Positions 51,981 to 61,417 are shown, numbered from the stretch's first letter. The stretch is DNA of 64,000 nucleotides from JALYGY01 sp963800975 (GCA_963800975.1 CAWDDB010000013.1:186001-250000); one strand, 5' to 3'. Numbers and translations are program-made. The notes: a model not told the origin generated them from the letters alone.

Positions 51981-52270
51981 TGGCTTGCGAGCTGTGCGGT
52001 GGTGGAGACCGGTGGATAAAGACCTGCCTCACCCCTGGCGGCTCCCGCTTGCTTGTCTGCAACCCCTGCTACGAGGATTGCCGATCTGAGCTGACCATCG
52101 TGCCCGGGGATTGGGTAGTGGCGGCTAGGTGCAGTTCGTGCGGGCGCTACGGCAACCCGAGGGAGTTCTCCGAGGTCAGCCTGGGCGGGCGCAAGGGCGC
52201 CTACTCGGGTACGTGCGTTATGTGCGCGGGTGAGGAGGGGCGTCGACGCGGACCAGGAAACCACCTTTAG
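51980..52270 (+). CDS. Small zinc-ribbon-like protein, module D
   Basis: A 96-residue Cys-rich protein: CELCGGGD, LLVCNPCYEDC, ARCSSCGRYGN and CVMCAGEEG give four CxxC pairs, enough for two zinc sites. Translationally coupled to the preceding gene. No DNA-binding or enzymatic role can be assigned. Confidence 0.65.
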   Translation: MACELCGGGDRWIKTCLTPGGSRLLVCNPCYEDCRSELTIVPGDWVVAARCSSCGRYGNPREFSEVSLGGRKGAYSGTCVMCAGEEGRRRGPGNHL

Positions 52271-52303
52271 GGGACCTCGCGTGTGGAAGGTCTTCTAACC
52301 CAT

Positions 52304-53179
52304 CTAGAGGTGCGCCTCTAAGAAGGTTCCCACCTTCTCGCAGTAGGCCTCCCGGTCGGCGAAGTAGGCGTCGCAGTGGCCCTCTCCCTCTAGCAGCCAC
52401 AGCTCCTTGGGTTCTCTGGCCGCCTCGTAGAGACTCACGGAATCCTTTGGGTCGCACGTCTCGTCGAGGAGGCCGTGGACGAACAGGGAGGCGCGGGGGG
52501 CTATCTTGGCTACCTCCCTCAGGGGCACTACCTCCCTTGGGTCGTACGGGAGAAACCGCTCGGTCAGAGCGGCTACGGGCGGGTGCAGGTGGCCTATCTG
52601 CCTCCTTAGCAAGAACCGGACCAGAGAGCGCTCTGAGGCGTAGGGCGAGTCGGCCACTATCGCCCTTACGCGCTCGTCCTTGGCCGCGGCCATCACCGCG
52701 ACCGCAGCCCCCATCGAGTATCCGATCAGACCAAGAGGCACATCAGGTGCCCTGTAGAGGGAATACCCTATGGCAGCGAGGGCATCCAAGGTCTCGAAAT
52801 AACCCAGGGACATGAGGTCCCCTTCGGAGGAGCCCCGCCCGCGGTGGTCGAAGAGCAAGACGTTGGACTCTCTCCTCCATAAGGCAGCGCCTATTCCTAC
52901 GCAGTGGTGCCTCGCTCCGCGGTGGCCGTGAAGGGCTATCACGGTCCTCTCGGGTTCTGGGGCAGGCAGCCACCACCCACGCAGCAGGAGGTCGTCCTCG
53001 GTACTGAAGGCCACGTCCTCATAAGGAATACCCAGCTCCCACGGCGTGACGAACTTATCCTCGCGGGGACCGGGGGCGGTGATGCGCCGGGCTGTGACCC
53101 AAGAGGCGAGGGTCGCGACGGACGCCCCGATGGCAGGTGCGCCCAGCGCCAGTCCTCTCGCGATTTGTCTCCGTGCCAC
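52304..53179 (-). CDS. Alpha/beta hydrolase
   Basis: A 291-residue serine hydrolase of the dipeptidyl-peptidase/BAAT-like lineage. N-terminal membrane-type segment (GLALGAPAIGASVATLASWV), oxyanion region ALHGHRGARHHCVG, LLFDHRGRGSSEGD, nucleophile elbow GYSMGAAVAV (Ser155), acid in HGLLDETCDPKDS and His in EGEGHCDAYF. Possibly membrane-anchored. Substrate unknown. First gene that looks like ordinary chromosome after module D. Confidence 0.88.
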   Translation of the reverse strand: MARRQIARGLALGAPAIGASVATLASWVTARRITAPGPREDKFVTPWELGIPYEDVAFSTEDDLLLRGWWLPAPEPERTVIALHGHRGARHHCVGIGAALWRRESNVLLFDHRGRGSSEGDLMSLGYFETLDALAAIGYSLYRAPDVPLGLIGYSMGAAVAVMAAAKDERVRAIVADSPYASERSLVRFLLRRQIGHLHPPVAALTERFLPYDPREVVPLREVAKIAPRASLFVHGLLDETCDPKDSVSLYEAAREPKELWLLEGEGHCDAYFADREAYCEKVGTFLEAHL

Positions 53180-53401
53180 GTGCCTCCTCCGGGGCGTCCT
53201 ACCGCTTGCCCAGGGTAGGCGGACCCCGAGTATAGTGCGCCCCGCGAGGGAGGCGCGTAAGGATTGGCTTTGAGTGGCGGGAGGACCGGTGGGTAAGGAA
53301 GGGACCGGAAGGACGTTCCATTGGCTTGAAGGACTTGTAAGGCGCCTTGAGGGCCTCAGGGATCAATGGCCCCTAACCCAGGCGTGGGTATACTCCCCAC
53401 T

Positions 53402-53614
53402 ATGGGCAAAGGGACGACCGAGCCGGGCTACAGGAACCGCAACGGGCAGGTCGTGATCCGGGCTACGCATCTTGCCGGCACGGACCACAACCAGTACGTC
53501 TACGTCTGGCGGTGCGGCGTCTGCAGCCACGAGTATGGGGCCAACGGTTCCGACATCTTCCAGCGCAAGTGCCCCAACTGCCAGGGCGGCGCCCCGGGGC
53601 TCCCCGTAGACTAG
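53402..53614 (+). CDS. Small zinc-ribbon protein
   Basis: A 70-residue conserved protein: MGKGTTEPGYRNRNGQVVIR, TDHNQYVYVWRCGVCSHEYGANGSDIFQRKCPNCQGG. Two CxxC pairs form a zinc ribbon. ATG 53402 matches the usual start of this widespread small family; upstream codons in frame are not conserved. Function unknown. Its end abuts the dead IS630 transposase. Confidence 0.75.
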   Translation: MGKGTTEPGYRNRNGQVVIRATHLAGTDHNQYVYVWRCGVCSHEYGANGSDIFQRKCPNCQGGAPGLPVD

Positions 53615-53639
53615 CCTCGAGATTCCTTTCCGCCGCAAC

Positions 53640-54224
53640 CCCCTCCTTAAGGGCGGCTTGGCGGGCGCTCGTGGCGGGCGGGCTGGACGCGAAGCGCTTC
53701 GTGTTCGTGGACGAGATGGGCGCCAACACCTCGCTCGCCCCGATCTACGGGTGGTCGCGCAGGGGCCGGGCCAGAGGGCGTACTTCCGGGCGCCGCGCAA
53801 CTGGGGCAAGAACGCGACCCCGCTCGCGAGCATTACCCGAGAAGGGATGGGCCCTTGCTTGGCGGTGGAAGGCGCCACGACCAAGGCGACGTTCGAGGCC
53901 TACCTGGAGCACATCATGGTGCCCATCTTGCGCCCCGGCTAGGTCGTGGTGATGGACAACCTCTCGGCCCACAAGGGCGGGAGGGTCAAGGAGATCGTCG
54001 AGGGGAGGGGCTGCGAGGTCCTCTACCTGCCGTCCTGCTCCCCGGACTTCGATCCCATAGAGGAGGCCTTCTCGAAGGTGAAGGCGATCTTGAGGAAGGC
54101 GGAGGCGCGCACCCGCGAGGCTCTCGTGGAGGCGATGGGTGAGGCCCCGGACGCCGTTACGGCCCGCGACGCGCGAGGCTACTTCGAGCACCGCGGCTAC
54201 CGCGTGTTGGATCAACCGCTATGA
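53640..54224 (+). pseudogene. IS630-family transposase remnant
   Basis: The catalytic half of an IS630/Tc1-type DDE transposase: KRFVFVDEMGANTSLAPIYGWS (first Asp), VVMDNLSAHKGG (second Asp), SPDFDPIEEAFSKVK (Glu). The N-terminal DNA-binding domain is missing, the frame changes near 53765, and TAG at 53940-53942 (readable as a CAG-to-TAG change before VVVMDN) interrupts the core. Inactive. Confidence 0.85.
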
Positions 54225-54286
54225 CAGACGCTCTAAGCCCCGCCCGTTCTCCCCATCCTCCCCGCGGCGGGGCTCTCTCTTGCGCG

Positions 54287-54478
54287 CTACTCCAGGGATC
54301 TCCGAAGGTCGTCGATCCGCCGGTCGATGTCCCGCAGGCGGGCCTGGGTCTGGGCCTCCAGGCGCTCGCCCTCGGGGCCGCCTTGCCTCCGGGCGCGCTC
54401 CCTCACCTGCTCCAGCCGCGAGCGCTGTTGCTCCAGCTGCGCGATCAGTTCCGTTACCTCTCCTCGCCAACCCATCAT
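54287..54478 (-). CDS. Small coiled-coil protein
   Basis: A 63-residue protein MMGWRGEVTELIAQLEQQRSRLE... ending RLRDIDRRIDDLRRSLE, almost entirely heptad-like with Leu/Ile and charged residues. ATG 54478 or 54475. No family recognised. It may be a real small gene or a chance helical frame between the IS remnant and the esterase gene. Confidence 0.45.
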   Translation of the reverse strand: MMGWRGEVTELIAQLEQQRSRLEQVRERARRQGGPEGERLEAQTQARLRDIDRRIDDLRRSLE

Positions 54479-54583
54479 CCCCCGATGATACCCCGCGGCA
54501 GGCCGCACCCCGCCGGCCTCGCCTGGCGCGTTAGGACCGCGGCGAAGCCGGCTTGCCCCTGGTCGCCCGGCCCACACTGCTGG

Positions 54584-55696
54584 TTAGCTTTCGGCGAACG
54601 CCCTCGTGACGATGCCGGCCACCTGCTCGGCAGCCGAGAAATCGAAGGTGAGCCTGTTCTTGGTCAGCGCGAACGCGACCCCGGTCGTGGTGTCGGCGCC
54701 TGCGAAGCTCCCGCCGGCACCCGCCATCCCGAACACGGTCGGGGTCTCTTGCGGGTCACTCCCCGGAAGCCAGATGGAGTAACCCAGCGTCCACGTGGCC
54801 GGGTTTCCCATGATCTGGTCGACGCCGCTGAACGCCGCGGTGGATATCTCGCGGAGCCGCTCGGGCGGGATCAGCCGGACGCCGTCCACCTCGCCCAGCA
54901 GCGCGGCGTACATGCGCGCCATCGCCCGCGCGGACATCTTGCCGCCTGCGGGGATGTCGGCCATCAGCACGTCGGCGCGGTTGCCGAACTCGGCGTTCGC
55001 GGATACCGCTCGCGGCGCCCACTTGAAGAACGGCGAATCGTCCGGCATCGAAGCGAGGAAATCCGCGCTGCCTTCCGCGTCCTCCAGCCGGGCCAGCCTG
55101 TGGTGTTCTGACTCCGGCATGCCGAAATAGAGTTCGTCGGCGATCCCGAGCGGCCCGGAGACTCCCTCTCGGAGGACCTGCGAGATGGGCTTGCCGGTGG
55201 TCCGGCGGACGATCTCGCCGACTATGTAGCCGAACGTCCAGGCGTGATAGGCGGTCTTTTCCCCCGGCTCCCACCACGGTTCGGCATCGGCGATGGTGGC
55301 GCACATCTTGTCCCAGTCGCACAGGTCCTCGGGCGTCGTGTCGGCCGGTATCCCGGGCACGCCCACAGTGTGCGTCAAGACGTGGCGCACGGTCGCGGCC
55401 TCCTTCCCGTGCGCCCCGAACTCCGGCCACAGCTCCGCGACCCTCGTGTCGTAGCCGAAGAGGCCGCGCTCGGCGAGCACGTGCGCCACGGTGGCGGTCG
55501 CGCCCTTGCCGATCGAATACGCATAGAAGGGGGTGTCCGGGGTGACAGGACGACCGGTCTCCGGGTCAGCGACGCCGGCGGTGGCGTCTACGATTTGCTC
55601 GTCGTGCCGGTATACGGCAACCTGTAGGCCCCGCTCGGCTCCGGACTCGACGAGCCCGTCGATGGCTTCCTGGACCTGCTGCTGAACGTCGTTCAT
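54584..55696 (-). CDS. Beta-lactamase-family serine hydrolase (class C-like esterase)
   Basis: A 370-residue cytoplasmic hydrolase of the EstB/family VIII group. SIGK at Ser61-Lys64 is the S-x-x-K nucleophile pair; YHAWTFGYIVGEI carries the Tyr base near residue 152; GMAGAGGSFAGAD is the third-motif region. No signal peptide, so an esterase/peptidase-type role is likelier than antibiotic hydrolysis. ATG 55696 follows GGAGAG. It stands alone between IS remnants. Confidence 0.88.
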   Translation of the reverse strand: MNDVQQQVQEAIDGLVESGAERGLQVAVYRHDEQIVDATAGVADPETGRPVTPDTPFYAYSIGKGATATVAHVLAERGLFGYDTRVAELWPEFGAHGKEAATVRHVLTHTVGVPGIPADTTPEDLCDWDKMCATIADAEPWWEPGEKTAYHAWTFGYIVGEIVRRTTGKPISQVLREGVSGPLGIADELYFGMPESEHHRLARLEDAEGSADFLASMPDDSPFFKWAPRAVSANAEFGNRADVLMADIPAGGKMSARAMARMYAALLGEVDGVRLIPPERLREISTAAFSGVDQIMGNPATWTLGYSIWLPGSDPQETPTVFGMAGAGGSFAGADTTTGVAFALTKNRLTFDFSAAEQVAGIVTRAFAES

Positions 55697-55750
55697 GATT
55701 CTCTCCTTTCTCGAAGGCGGATCGGCGTGATCGCGGGCGTGCCAGCGCCC

Positions 55751-56581
55751 CTAGTCGACGATCGAGCCGCGGGTTGCGTTAGCAGCGACTCCGGTCATCG
55801 TGCTGGCGTGATCGGAAGCCACGAGGGTCGCCTTGACGTGGCCGGCCAGCCGGGCGTCCGGGTCGGTCCGGCTGACGATCTCGTCGCTGCGCTTGGGACG
55901 CGGGTTGGCTACGTGGGCCGCGGACCCGAGCCTGCCGGCCGAGGAGACGAAGTCGTCGCGGGCCCCGTTGGCGGCTAGAAGCTCGGGGTCTTTGACGGTC
56001 GGCAGGGCGGCATCCGCGCGGGGAGGCTCGGCGGCGGGTTCGGTGGCACCTGTCCCCTTCGCTTCCTCGAACAGGTCCCCGACGTGGCGTATCACCTCCA
56101 GCCTGGGAACGAGCGACTTCCTGGCCGCGTCGGCCTTCACCGTGGTCGAGTCGAAGAACAGCTCATCTCCATTGACCACCCCCGCCTCGAGGCACAGCTC
56201 CACGATCCGCTCGAAGAAGCGGCGGAACACCTCGAGGCCGTAGCGCTCGCGGATGCGGGTGAGGCTGGAGTGCTCGGGCAGCGGTTCGTGGAGGTCGTAG
56301 CCGAGGTACCACCTCAGGGAGAGGCGGTCGGCGACGACGCGCATGAGTTGGCGCTCCGAGCGCAGGTCATCGAAGAACATGACGAGTTGGAGCTTGAAGA
56401 AGACCACCGGGTCCACCGAGGGCCTGCCGCCCCCGGCGTAGAGCGGGGCGACGAGATCCCTCACGAAGGAGAGGTCGATCTCCGCCTCCAGTCGGCGGTA
56501 GAAGTGGTCCTCGGGTACGAGCCCTTCGAGCGAGACGTCGCAGGGCAACGGCGAGAAGCTGCGGGTCTTGGTGCCCATCAT
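55751..56581 (-). pseudogene. IS1182/IS5-like transposase, 3' part lost
   Basis: MMGTKTRSFSPLPCDVSLEGLVPEDHFYRRLEAEID starts a DDE transposase of the IS1182 type; RPSVDPVVFFKLQLVMFFDDLRSER, RWYLGYDLHEPLPEHSSLTRIRERYG and VNGDELFFDSTTVKADA (first Asp) are conserved. The frame then degenerates (DPDARLAGHVKATLVAS...) and ends at residue 276, before the rest of the DDE core. Inactive remnant lying against the 3' end of the dipeptidase gene. Confidence 0.85.
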
Positions 56582-56595
56582 GACGGCGCGGCCTC

Positions 56596-58164
56596 CTACG
56601 GGACGGGAGGCCATGCTAGCCGCGATGCGGTCTTCGTGCCCCCACGAAGGGCCCGTTTCTCAACACGCTGCCCGGAATCATGCGATGATCCCCTATTGCC
56701 TGTTGCGGGGATGGTGGAGAGCGTCTTTTTCAGGATGGCCCAGACCTTCTGGACCGAACTGATCTGCACGCGCTCGTCGGTGGAATGGGGGCCCAAGATG
56801 TTGGGACCGTAGGAGACCATCTCGGCCTGCGGAAAAGTGTTCGAGAGGATACCGGTCTCGAGACCCGCGTGGACGGCAACCACACCCGGTCGCTCCCCGT
56901 GAAGATCGACGTAGGCCCGCGACAACACTTTCAGCAGGGGGCCATCGGTGCGCGGTACCCAACCGGGGGCGTCGTTCTCGGTCCGGACCCGCGCGCCGGT
57001 ATCGGCGAAGCTTTCCCGAACCTGCCGGATCACGCCCGGCTTGTGCGCATCGACACACGTGCGCGCGAGACAGGTGACGGACATTCGTCCCTTTTCGGCG
57101 ACGACTATCGAGAGATTGTTCGAGGTTTCAACCAGCCCCTCTACCTCGGCACTCATGGATACGACGCCGCTTTCTACTGCGTTCAGGGCCGTCAAGAACG
57201 CGGTCTGGAAACCGGCGTCAAAACCGCGCTCGGCGGTTTCGGTTACCCGAGCGCAGGTAATGCGGGCGCAGGGTTCTTCGCGCACGAACGGAGCCACGAG
57301 CATGGTCAGATCACGGATGGCCCGCCGGATGGCGACTCCATCTGCCGAAGCCACGGCAAACAGGGCCTTGGCCCGCCGCGGGATCGCGTTGGCCACGCCG
57401 TAGCCGCCGAACGACACAAGCGTCACAGGCGCGGCATCGTTCAGCGTTGTAAGAGCCTGAGCGAGCGTCTTGATCGCATTCATCCGCCCTAGGTGGATGT
57501 CGAGCCCGGAGTGCCCACCCAACCCGCCGCGCACCTCGATCTCGTAGAGGTGGCAATCGGCGGGCAGAAGGTAACTTTCGAATTCCGCCTCTGCAACGAT
57601 GTCTACCGCCCCGGCACTGCCGATGGTGAACTCGCGATCGCTCTCCGAATCGAGGTTGATCAGATAGTGCGCGCTGAGCTGATCCGAGGTGACGGCCTCC
57701 GCCCCGGACATGCCGACCTCTTCATCCACCGTGAACAGCGCCTCGATCGGGGGATGCTCCATATCGTTCGAGGCCAGTACCGCCATGATCAGCGCCACCC
57801 CGATGCCGTTATCAGCCCCAAGCGTCGTGCCGTCGGCGCGCAGCCAGTCGCCCCCGACCACCAGTTCGATCGGATCATTTGCAAAATCGAAGCCGCGTCC
57901 CTCATCCTGCTGCTGCACCATATCCAGATGGCATTGCAGCGCGACGGTGGGCCTGTCCTCCATCCCCCGCGTGGCGGGCTTGCGGATCACGACATTGTCG
58001 GTGGGATCGACTCGCGTTTCAAGGGCCAGCGCCAGCCCGAAGTCGCGCACGAAGGCCACAGCGCGTTCTTCCTGTCCCGATCCGCGCGGGACCCGGCTGA
58101 GGCCTTCGAAGTGGCGCCAGACGGCATGAGGTATGAGTCCGGCCAAGGCGGAGCGCTCTTTCAT
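56596..58164 (-). CDS. pepD: Xaa-His dipeptidase (PepD family), altered C-terminus
   Basis: A 522-residue cytosolic M20-family aminoacyl-histidine dipeptidase. LSRVPRGSGQEERAVAFV, the metal site LQCHLDMVQQ, GTTLGADNGIGVALI, catalytic FTVDEEVGMSGAE, dimer-domain GGLGGHSGLDIHLGRMNAI and C-terminal GLETGILSNTFPQAEMVSYGPNILGPHSTDERV are characteristic. The last about 35 residues (after LKKTLSTIPATGN) are foreign, reading into the transposase remnant, so the natural end was probably replaced by the insertion. Catalytic residues are intact. Confidence 0.92.
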   Translation of the reverse strand: MKERSALAGLIPHAVWRHFEGLSRVPRGSGQEERAVAFVRDFGLALALETRVDPTDNVVIRKPATRGMEDRPTVALQCHLDMVQQQDEGRGFDFANDPIELVVGGDWLRADGTTLGADNGIGVALIMAVLASNDMEHPPIEALFTVDEEVGMSGAEAVTSDQLSAHYLINLDSESDREFTIGSAGAVDIVAEAEFESYLLPADCHLYEIEVRGGLGGHSGLDIHLGRMNAIKTLAQALTTLNDAAPVTLVSFGGYGVANAIPRRAKALFAVASADGVAIRRAIRDLTMLVAPFVREEPCARITCARVTETAERGFDAGFQTAFLTALNAVESGVVSMSAEVEGLVETSNNLSIVVAEKGRMSVTCLARTCVDAHKPGVIRQVRESFADTGARVRTENDAPGWVPRTDGPLLKVLSRAYVDLHGERPGVVAVHAGLETGILSNTFPQAEMVSYGPNILGPHSTDERVQISSVQKVWAILKKTLSTIPATGNRGSSHDSGQRVEKRALRGGTKTASRLAWPPVP

Positions 58165-58225
58165 GACGAATGTTCCGATCTGCGAAAGGTTCGCGCGGCA
58201 GCGACGCGGGGAAAATACATACTCC

Positions 58226-58540
58226 TCATGCCAAGCCCGAAAGCAGGGCCCGCAACGCCAATACCGCGACCACCCCCGTCGCCATCGCGAGCGGCAGGCT
58301 GCCGGTCCGCAGGGCGACCAGGACGACGGCCGCCGCCGCCAGCGCCTCGGGCACCCCGCCGGCCAGCACGATCGGGGCGACGAGGGAGACGAGGATCGCG
58401 CCGGGAAGGTATCCCAGCCACGCCTCCACGCGCCCGGAGAGCGTCAGGCGGCTCACCAGCCACAGCCCCCCCACGCGCGTCGCGTAGGCCGCGAGCGCCA
58501 TGAGCACGATCGTCACCAAGACCTGAGCATCAATTCCCAT
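58226..58540 (-). CDS. azlD: AzlD-type branched-chain amino-acid exporter subunit
   Basis: A 104-residue membrane protein with four hydrophobic segments: VLVTIVLMALAAYATRVGGLWLVSRL, WLGYLPGAILVSLVAP. It is the small partner of AzlC in branched-chain amino-acid efflux (LIV-E family). ATG 58540 overlaps the azlC 3' end by 11 bases. Confidence 0.9.
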   Translation of the reverse strand: MGIDAQVLVTIVLMALAAYATRVGGLWLVSRLTLSGRVEAWLGYLPGAILVSLVAPIVLAGGVPEALAAAAVVLVALRTGSLPLAMATGVVAVLALRALLSGLA

Positions 58541-59258
58541 GTCGCGCCGCCCCTACCAGGCTCCCCGCGATGCCGCCGAGGACTATGTACCATTGGCCCG
58601 GCAGCCACGAGTGCGCCGCCACCGCGACGGCCGCCGCCACGGCCCAAGGCACGAGGTCGGACTTCCCCCTCCACATCCCGACGAGCAACGCGAGGAACAC
58701 GGCGGTGAACGCGAAGTCCAGCCCCCAACGCGCGGGGTCGCGCAAGGCGCCGCCGAGCGTGTGCCCGACCAGGGTCGAGATAACCCAGGACCCGTACATG
58801 ACCAGCCCACCGCCGAGCAAGAACGCCGCGTCGCGGCGACCCTTGGCGTGCTCTGCCATCGCAATCGTCCAGTTCTCGTCGGCCAGGAAGAACAGGCTCC
58901 CGAACGCTTTCGGGCGCGAAAGCCCGGAGAACCACGGACCCAGCGCCGCGCCCATCAGCAGGTACCTCAGGTTGACTACCAGGGTGGTGAGCACGATCGT
59001 CGCCGCCGGAAGGGGCGCGGCCCACATCCCCAGCACGACGAACTGGGTGGCCCCGGAGAACACGAAGGCGCTCATAAGCACGGATTCCGCGGCGCCCAGA
59101 CCCACATGGTTCGCCAAGACGCCGAAGACGAGGCCGTCGGCGAAGCCAACGATCTCGAAGGGCGCGCATCGGATCGCGCCGGCCACGGCCCCGGACACGC
59201 TGAAGGCAACCGCGCCGTCGTCTCCCGTCTGTTCTCGTCCGAGTCGCCCCTCACCCAC
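58530..59258 (-). CDS. azlC: AzlC-type branched-chain amino-acid exporter
   Basis: A 242-residue membrane protein: AGAIRCAPFEIVGFADGLVFGVLA, ESVLMSAFVFSGATQFVVLGMW, VNLRYLLMGAALGPWFSGL and FLADENWTIAMAEH are AzlC hallmarks. GTG start at 59258. Paired with azlD. Divergent from the CGNR regulator, which may control it through the repeats in between. Confidence 0.92.
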   Translation of the reverse strand: MGEGRLGREQTGDDGAVAFSVSGAVAGAIRCAPFEIVGFADGLVFGVLANHVGLGAAESVLMSAFVFSGATQFVVLGMWAAPLPAATIVLTTLVVNLRYLLMGAALGPWFSGLSRPKAFGSLFFLADENWTIAMAEHAKGRRDAAFLLGGGLVMYGSWVISTLVGHTLGGALRDPARWGLDFAFTAVFLALLVGMWRGKSDLVPWAVAAAVAVAAHSWLPGQWYIVLGGIAGSLVGAARHGN

Positions 59259-59312
59259 CCGTAGCTCACTTCCGTTACGACGCGCCGCACCCGTCGCCCT
59301 CCAGTGCTATTT

Positions 59313-59391
59313 TCTTACCTCTCAAAACATTTTCGATGGTAAGACAATAGCAGCCTTTTGCTTACTGGTCAAATACGTTATGATGGTAAGA
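59313..59391. promoter_or_regulatory. Candidate CGNR-regulator operator repeats
   Basis: TCTTACC (59313-59319) and GGTAAGA (59338-59344) are inverted copies; another GGTAAGA is at 59385-59391 and a CTTACTGGTC variant at 59361-59370. They sit in an AT-rich gap between the divergent azlC and CGNR genes. Confidence 0.5.
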
Positions 59392-59407
59392 GCATGAGAG
59401 AGACGGC

Positions 59408-60058
59408 GTGAACGGAGGCACGTTGCGGACGGGTGGCCCGAAGCTCCGCGGCGGACGGGCGTGCTTGGACTTCGTCAACACGGTCGACCCGCGCCGCGGC
59501 GACGACCCGCGGGAGTACCTCGGCGATTACCGCGACCTTGTGGCGTGGGGACGTCACGCCGGCCTGCTAGAAGAGGGCGAAGCGCGACCGCTGCTCGCCG
59601 AGGCGGCGCGTCGTCCGGCGGAGGCTGTCGCCGCGTTCGCCCGCGCGTTGGACCTACGGGAGACGATGTACCGGGTATTCTTTGCCCTGTCGCGCGGCGA
59701 GCGGCCGGACGGCCGCGACGTCGAAGCGTTGGGGGAGGCGTACGTCGGGGCAATGCGGTACGCGCGGCTCACGCCCTCCTCCGAGGGGTTCGGATGGACC
59801 TGGACAGGGCGCCCGGTGGCACTCGGGCGCCCCCTTTGGCCCGTGGCGCGCTCGGCCGTCGAGCTGTTGACGTCCGGCGATCTCGGCCGGGTGAAGGAGT
59901 GCCCCGCTAGCGACGGTTGCGGCTGGCTGTTCTACGACTCAAGCAAGAACGCGAGCCGCCGGTGGTGCAGCATGGAGGTCTGCGGCAGCCGCGACAAGAT
60001 GCGCAGGCTGTACTCCCGCAAACGGGCCGGCCGCCCGGAGGCAGGGGGCGCAAACTAG
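59408..60058 (+). CDS. CGNR zinc-finger (ABATE-domain) transcriptional regulator
   Basis: A 216-residue actinobacterial regulator. The N-terminal ABATE domain begins GGRACLDFVNTVDPRRGDDPREYLGDY. The C-terminal CGNR zinc finger reads VKECPASDGCGWLFYDSSKNASRRWCSMEVCGSRDKMRRLY, with four Cys and the basic recognition region. Usually regulates an adjacent transporter or enzyme gene. GTG 59408. Divergent from azlCD. Confidence 0.9.
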   Translation: MNGGTLRTGGPKLRGGRACLDFVNTVDPRRGDDPREYLGDYRDLVAWGRHAGLLEEGEARPLLAEAARRPAEAVAAFARALDLRETMYRVFFALSRGERPDGRDVEALGEAYVGAMRYARLTPSSEGFGWTWTGRPVALGRPLWPVARSAVELLTSGDLGRVKECPASDGCGWLFYDSSKNASRRWCSMEVCGSRDKMRRLYSRKRAGRPEAGGAN

Positions 60059-60206
60059 GATGCAAACCTGAATCCTTCGTCGAGCTCTATCTTCACCCTG
60101 CAAGACGGTGCGTCCTCGTGAGGTCGGATCCCTCGCGGCGGTCACGCGTTCGGGAGCTGGCTGCTCGGTCGCTTCGGGCCCGGCATCCGGACGACAGCGC
60201 GCCCGG

Positions 60207-60440
60207 TCAGCCGGTGAAGGGCTCGGGGCCGAAGAAGCGGCCCCACGCCACGAAGGCGGCCAGGGCGAGATAGACCGAGGTCAGCATCACGAGCTTGTAT
60301 TGGCCAAGGCGGCCATGGGTGATCATCGCGCCGACCATGAGCAAGACCTAGCAGACGGCGGTCACCGGCACCATAACCGGTGCGATGTCGACCACGGCGG
60401 GCAGTATCCCTCCGTCCGCTCCTCCAGCTTCGCGACGTCC
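60207..60440 (-). pseudogene. DoxX-like membrane protein, C-terminal fragment
   Basis: Minus-strand codons read GGILPAVVDIAPVMVPVTAVC, a TAG (60348-60350), then VLLMVGAMITHGRLGQYKLV and FVAWGRFFGPEPFTG to a stop at 60207. This looks like the last two helices of a DoxX-family protein. The 5' end is fused to an IS5-like transposase remnant and an in-frame stop interrupts it. Confidence 0.45.
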
Positions 60441-60759
60441 TCCGCAGACGGAGACGCCCTCGACCAGTCGATCTCGTCCGCTTCGCCCAGCCTGTCCAGC
60501 AAGGTCCGGTGCAGCCGTCGCCGCACGCACGCCTCCTGCCAGTCGCGCAGTTTCCGCCAGCAGGTGCTCCCGGACCCGCAGCCCATCTCCTTCGGGAGCA
60601 TCTCCCAGGGTATGCCCGTCTTGAGCACGAAGACGATGCCGGTCAAATCGGCCCGGTCGGCTACGCGGGGCCTGCCGCCCCTCGGCTTGGGAGGCTCCGG
60701 CGGCAGCAGCGGTTCGACGATCTCCCACAGCTCGTCCGTTACCAGTTATTTCGCCATGC
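60441..60759 (-). pseudogene. IS5-family transposase N-terminal remnant
   Basis: LVTDELWEIVEPLLPPEPPKPRGGRPRV, then ADLTGIVFVLKTGIPWEMLPKEMGCGSG and WRKLRDWQEACVRRRLHRTLLDRLGEA: the leading part of an IS5/IS1647-type transposase. The fourth codon is TAA (MAK-stop) and the catalytic core is missing. Inactive. Confidence 0.8.
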
Positions 60760-60780
60760 CCAGAAGCGTAGCATCCGATC

Positions 60781-61417
60781 ACGGGGCAGGTTTTGCAATG
60801 CGCTCTTAGGGAGTCGGCCGAGATCTTTCATAAGCTAAGATCGCGACTGTACTCCGGATTGGCTCAGAAGGCATGGCAGAACCAGGCTGAATCCTGAACG
60901 CCGTGCTAGCGCCCAACCGCTACACGAGACTCACCTTGACTTCGTGTTCCTCACCTAGCGTGGCGTGGAATCGCAGCCCGGAGAGCTGGGTGTTTCTGGA
61001 CTCACGCGTCCGCGCTAGGTCCGTACGAGCCCTTTCCCCGACCGGCACGCCTCCGGTCGGGTCCAGGGGTGCGCAGGCCCGCGAAGAACGGACCCTCGAA
61101 ACCCCCTACCTCCGATCTCGATGCTGACGCCCACGGCGTCGCCCTCGCCTTGCCATCGTCGCCGCGCCCGGCCCGTCATGGACCCCGGGCAGGGACCGTC
61201 GAACCCGCGAGGTTCGGGTAAGACGCCGCGGCCCCGAAAAGGCTTCGGTCCGCGAGGGTCGAATACCCGGAAAAGAATAGGAACGCGTCTCTAAATGGCT
61301 CTCGGGAGTTTCCGGAGAACGCCATCCCTTCGGGGAATGCCGAGCGCGAGTGCGGCTCAGTCCGACGTATCCCAATCCAAGGAGCCATCTTCAACCCGCG
61401 TGGTCGTCGCTGTTACG
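60781..61417. other. Gene-free stretch
   Basis: No gene is supported on either strand. ACCTAGCG (60953-60960) and CGCTAGGT (61013-61020) are inverted copies 52 bp apart. A minus-strand scrap (GLRFHATLGEEHEVKVSLV) could be the end of a lost gene. Nothing else seen. Confidence 0.4.
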
